A DNA stretch of 8,918 bases, from contig JAEOSP010000321.1 in assembly GCA_016840305.1 (NCBI GenBank), positions 1 to 8,918 on the forward strand. Direction: 5' to 3'. Shown piece after piece: positions 6,313 to 8,918 of the stretch. Numbering within the stretch: the first letter of the stretch is position 1; every line of letters begins with the position of its first letter. Below the pieces are notes generated by a model. The model did no database searches. It was given only the letters and a program-made list of their open reading frames with translations, and had not been told where the DNA came from. The stretch is from Candidatus Hodarchaeota archaeon. Lineage in GTDB: Archaea > Asgardarchaeota > Heimdallarchaeia > Hodarchaeales > Hodarchaeaceae. Position numbers and translations under genes: made by a program.

Positions 6313-7368
6313 CTAATCCTTTTTCTTTTTCTGCCTTTCGTATTGTGCTTTTTCTTTGTAAACAGTTCGCCAAGATGTTGCTTCCAGCTCTTCAGCAATC
6401 ATGGAATTATTCCATATGTTATCAAATCGGGCAATAATTTTTTCTTTCTCATTTTTGTCCTCTATTTTGGTTATTTCTAATGTATCTGCTATATCTAACT
6501 CTTCTAGCAACTGATTTGAAACCCAGATATCGCGATCATCAATTATAATATATGAACGTTTAATAATTCCCTCATCACTTTTTCTAACTAGTACATCTAC
6601 GCCTGCGTTTCTCCAATCAGCGCATTTTTTCAAATAACTCTTATAATCTCCTGCAATTTGACTTACAACAAGTTTAATTGAAGGTTGGCCTCCTTGAAAT
6701 CCTCTGAGTCCATCAAAAAATGACAATCGTCCCATAGGACTCATTAGTTTAGCTTCTTTCCCTAAGATCATTAGACTGTGGGGAGTAGAAAACATCATCT
6801 TGAAAGATGAGCTCTGTCTCCCTACCATACGTAAACCTTGATAATCATCATGGATAACCTGAAAAGGGTATTTCTTAGGTATAAACTCCCCATTGATTGC
6901 CAGAGGTATCAATTGTGAAACAAGTCTATTTGCTATACTCCTAAGCTCTTTTAATTGTTCTTTATTACGATTTTTATACTCATGAGATTTGATACGGTGC
7001 TGATACATAATGATTCCAGCTAATACAATCAAACCTAACATTGTAAAGACAAATATGAAGTTTCCAAGAAGTTCTCTTGCCCAAACACCCCCCCATTGAG
7101 AATATAGGAGTGTGAAGACGAAAACAATTAAAACAGCAATCAATACTGTTTGAGAGCGAGAATATATTTTATCCAAGAATTCAAAATTTGATGGAATTTC
7201 TAATTTTCGAGCAATTTTATTTGAATTTTTGACCTCATTAGGGAATCTTCTAGTTCCGACGGTAGTTAGAGTAAGGATTTGTTCTTCTGTAGGAGCATGT
7301 TTTCGCCATTTATCGAGGAGATGAATGAATTTAATGATATCTTCGTGTTTCTTTGTTTTTATGCTCAT
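6313..7368 (-). CDS. Two-TM protein of unknown function with a possible degenerate PLD-like C-terminal domain
   Basis: This 351-aa protein was not recognised as a whole. A charged N-terminal part (1-72) is followed by two membrane helices at about 74-90 and 102-122 joined by a short loop, then a soluble domain of about 225 aa. With the positive residues at 125-135 and the lysine-rich tail, both ends probably face the cytosol. Near the end, a segment resembles phospholipase D-like folds: WRNAGVDVLVRK (252-263), KRSYIIIDDRDIW (270-282), then FDNIWNNS (315-322). In active enzymes the middle segment carries HxKxxxxD; here the His and Lys positions are Lys270 and Ser272 and only Asp277 remains, so catalysis is not expected. 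A sensor or binding role is one option. The start has GGTGA (complement of 7379-7383) 10 nt upstream. It follows the dehydrogenase by 57 nt on the same strand and may be co-transcribed. The PLD resemblance is tentative. Confidence 0.65.
   Translation of the reverse strand: MSIKTKKHEDIIKFIHLLDKWRKHAPTEEQILTLTTVGTRRFPNEVKNSNKIARKLEIPSNFEFLDKIYSRSQTVLIAVLIVFVFTLLYSQWGGVWARELLGNFIFVFTMLGLIVLAGIIMYQHRIKSHEYKNRNKEQLKELRSIANRLVSQLIPLAINGEFIPKKYPFQVIHDDYQGLRMVGRQSSSFKMMFSTPHSLMILGKEAKLMSPMGRLSFFDGLRGFQGGQPSIKLVVSQIAGDYKSYLKKCADWRNAGVDVLVRKSDEGIIKRSYIIIDDRDIWVSNQLLEELDIADTLEITKIEDKNEKEKIIARFDNIWNNSMIAEELEATSWRTVYKEKAQYERQKKKKD
6320..6330 (+). terminator. Oligo-T terminator of the PTS operon
   Basis: TTTTTCTTTTT begins 18 nt after the ptsI stop codon. 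No hairpin precedes it, as expected for archaeal U-tract termination. The same bases, read on the minus strand, encode the KKKK tail of the convergent gene. Confidence 0.5.
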
Positions 7369-7425
7369 TTTAGAAACTTCACCTGTTTCTTATCGCTCTG
7401 AAATCTGGAATTCATTTTTAGTAAA

Positions 7426-8481
7426 TTAAGCATTTGGTTGTATTATGGTTCTAATACTTTCTAATTTGGCTATCCCTAGTAACCCTGCTTCAAGTTCACT
7501 AAGTGGTTTTATTTGAGTTGTTATCTTTGGTACCATTATCCTCTTCAAGGCAATGAGGTGTTCAGCTTTATAGTAATCCATTAAGGATCCATAACCAAAC
7601 GATCCAGTTAATATTATTTCTTTGTAATGTAAATCACGAGGGTTTATTTTCATGAGTTTTCCCTTAGGAAAACCAGCAAAAGCAACAAATCTACCATGAG
7701 GGGCTAACATACGTACACCTTCCTCTGCGGCAGTTACAACACCAGTTGTATCAAAAACAACATTTACCCCTTCGCTTGTATTATTCGAAATAAACTCCAC
7801 AGGATTAGTGTTTTTGACATTAATTATATGATCAGCTCCAAATTCTTTCGCAAGAGCTAGTCTACTATCAAAAAGACCTGTGACAATAGTTTCTTCAACA
7901 CCATATTCCCTAGCAAGTTGTGTGTGAAGTAAACCAATCCTCCCTTCCCCTAAAATCACTACCTTGTCATTGATTCCTACTTGTCCCTGTTCAAAGCTGC
8001 GTATAACACAGGTTAGGGGTTCAATGTACGTTGCGTCGTTATAAGTTATTGAATCTTCTAGTCGTATTAAATTCCATTCTGGAACGTTAACATATTGAGC
8101 GAAAGCTCCATTAACAGGAGTAATTTCTTCAGTGCCATATCCAATGACAGAAAGGTCAGTGCATAAGTTGAATTTGCCTTGTAAGCAATACTTACAGCTA
8201 AAGCATGGCATATCAGGATTGGCGCTTACTCGATCCCCTTTTTTATAATTTTTTACATTAGGGCCTACCTTTACAATCGGTCCAGAAAATTCATGGCCTA
8301 AAATTATAGGAAATTTACTGGAAGATAATCCTGTGTATTTTTTGACATCAGTAGCACAAATTCCACACGCTTCCACCTTAACAAGCACTTCATTATCATT
8401 AATCATTGGAGTAGGTACATTTTCGATACGTACGTCACCAGCTCCATACATTAATCCAGCTTTCATTTCTGAAGGAATCAT
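7426..8481 (-). CDS. Zinc-dependent medium-chain dehydrogenase, sorbitol/threonine dehydrogenase type
   Basis: This is a 351-aa MDR-family alcohol/polyol dehydrogenase that reversibly oxidises a secondary alcohol with NAD(P). The catalytic zinc ligands are Cys42 (CGICATD), His63-Glu64 (GHEFSG) and probably Glu154 (YIEPLTC). The structural zinc lobe is complete: Cys93, Cys96, Cys99 and Cys107. The Rossmann loop is GEGRIG (178-183). At the end of the second Rossmann strand the acidic residue typical of NAD enzymes appears to be Gly202 (VTGLFD), so NADP use is possible, although Asp205 is close by. The start at 8481 has a GGTCGGA-like site upstream; Met6 is an alternative. The gene follows the class II aldolase by 16 nt, so the two are likely co-transcribed and may act in one sugar or polyol pathway. 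The exact substrate cannot be read from the sequence; sorbitol, threonine, galactitol and fucitol-type enzymes share these motifs. Confidence 0.9.
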   Translation of the reverse strand: MIPSEMKAGLMYGAGDVRIENVPTPMINDNEVLVKVEACGICATDVKKYTGLSSSKFPIILGHEFSGPIVKVGPNVKNYKKGDRVSANPDMPCFSCKYCLQGKFNLCTDLSVIGYGTEEITPVNGAFAQYVNVPEWNLIRLEDSITYNDATYIEPLTCVIRSFEQGQVGINDKVVILGEGRIGLLHTQLAREYGVEETIVTGLFDSRLALAKEFGADHIINVKNTNPVEFISNNTSEGVNVVFDTTGVVTAAEEGVRMLAPHGRFVAFAGFPKGKLMKINPRDLHYKEIILTGSFGYGSLMDYYKAEHLIALKRIMVPKITTQIKPLSELEAGLLGIAKLESIRTIIQPNA

Positions 8482-8497
8482 GAGTATTTCCGACCGG

Positions 8498-8918
8498 TTA
8501 AAATTTATTTTCTACCGCTTTCATCCATAAAATAGTTCTAGCTGTAGTTTCCAATGATTCAAGTGCATAAAATGTCTGTTTCAGATTCTTACCACCAAGG
8601 ATTACACCATGTTTTTCAAGTAGACAAGCAATAGCGGGTTGATTTGCAGGGGGATAAAGTCCTTTTTCTACACTTTTCAAGGTTTTAGCTGCAGCTTCAG
8701 CCAATTCCTGTGACCCAGGCTCTTCATAAGGAGCAACTGGAACTAATCCTATTTCCTCTTCAGCAAAAGTAGTTGCTGGTTCTATTGGCTTTGCCATGGT
8801 ACAAAATACCATTGTTTCGGGAGAATGAGCGTGAATAACTGCATTAATATCTTTTAAATCGCGATATATTGCTAAATGCATAGGCCATTCACTTGAGGGT
8901 CTATTTCCTACTGGACCA
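8498..8918 (-). CDS. Class II aldolase/adducin family protein (5' end beyond window)
   Basis: This family contains L-fuculose-1-phosphate and rhamnulose-1-phosphate aldolases, L-ribulose-5-phosphate 4-epimerase and MtnB. About 139 residues are visible and the reading frame stays open to the right edge, so roughly 75 N-terminal residues are missing. The frame upstream of Met 8879-8881 is coding: it reads GPVGNRPSSEWP, giving PSSEWPMHLAIYRD, the family's acid-containing motif, so that Met is internal. The zinc ligands are HAH (8825-8833) and His in EKHGVILGGK near 8609. PVAPYEEPGSQELAE is also typical. The stop is TAA at 8498-8500, 16 nt before the dehydrogenase. Which phosphorylated ketose it cleaves cannot be decided. 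Together with the dehydrogenase it suggests catabolism of a deoxy sugar or pentitol. Confidence 0.9.
   Translation of the reverse strand, partial: GPVGNRPSSEWPMHLAIYRDLKDINAVIHAHSPETMVFCTMAKPIEPATTFAEEEIGLVPVAPYEEPGSQELAEAAAKTLKSVEKGLYPPANQPAIACLLEKHGVILGGKNLKQTFYALESLETTARTILWMKAVENKF

Noticed and set aside
1..8918. CRISPR arrays, insertion sequences, rRNA or tRNA genes
   Set aside because: No regularly spaced long repeats, transposase motifs, terminal inverted repeats or RNA gene signatures were seen on either strand.

Overview
This AT-rich window looks archaeal, most likely from an Asgard-type or related uncultured lineage. The reasons are TATA-box-like promoters without bacterial -35/-10 pairs, Shine-Dalgarno sites of the GGTG/AGGG type, oligo-T termination signals, and a surface parallel beta-helix protein with a C-terminal membrane anchor and a basic tail. 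The lineage is inferred from style; no rRNA or marker gene is present.

Layout from left to right: (1) a promoter and a 452-aa secreted or anchored NosD-like beta-helix protein (149-1507, +). (2) Convergent to it, a BtpA/SgcQ-family TIM-barrel protein (1560-2363, -). (3) A divergent intergenic region of about 240 bp holding a perfect 16-bp operator-like palindrome (2474-2489). (4) A YjbQ-family (UPF0047) protein followed 35 nt later by an unrecognised 154-aa protein (2603-3528, +). (5) A 275-bp intergenic region with short palindromes and direct repeats. (6) A compact operon for the sugar phosphotransferase system (PTS): Gat/Sgc-type EIIA, HPr and Enzyme I (3804-6301, +). (7) Convergent to it on the minus strand, a class II aldolase that runs off the right edge, a zinc-dependent sugar/polyol dehydrogenase and a two-TM protein of unknown function (8918 down to 6313).

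Taken together this is probably a carbohydrate-handling neighbourhood. EI, HPr and EIIA form the full soluble PTS phosphate chain (phosphoenolpyruvate to EI His191 to HPr His to EIIA His61). The dehydrogenase and class II aldolase are the usual pair for oxidising a sugar or polyol and splitting the resulting phosphorylated ketose. BtpA-family proteins and Gat-type EIIA also occur together in the E. coli sgc operon. No EIIB or EIIC is in the window, so either the permease lies outside it or the chain has another target. The most notable points are the PTS chain in a probably archaeal context, an HPr with lysine where the regulatory serine would be, the palindrome between btpA and yjbQ, and two genes with no recognised function.
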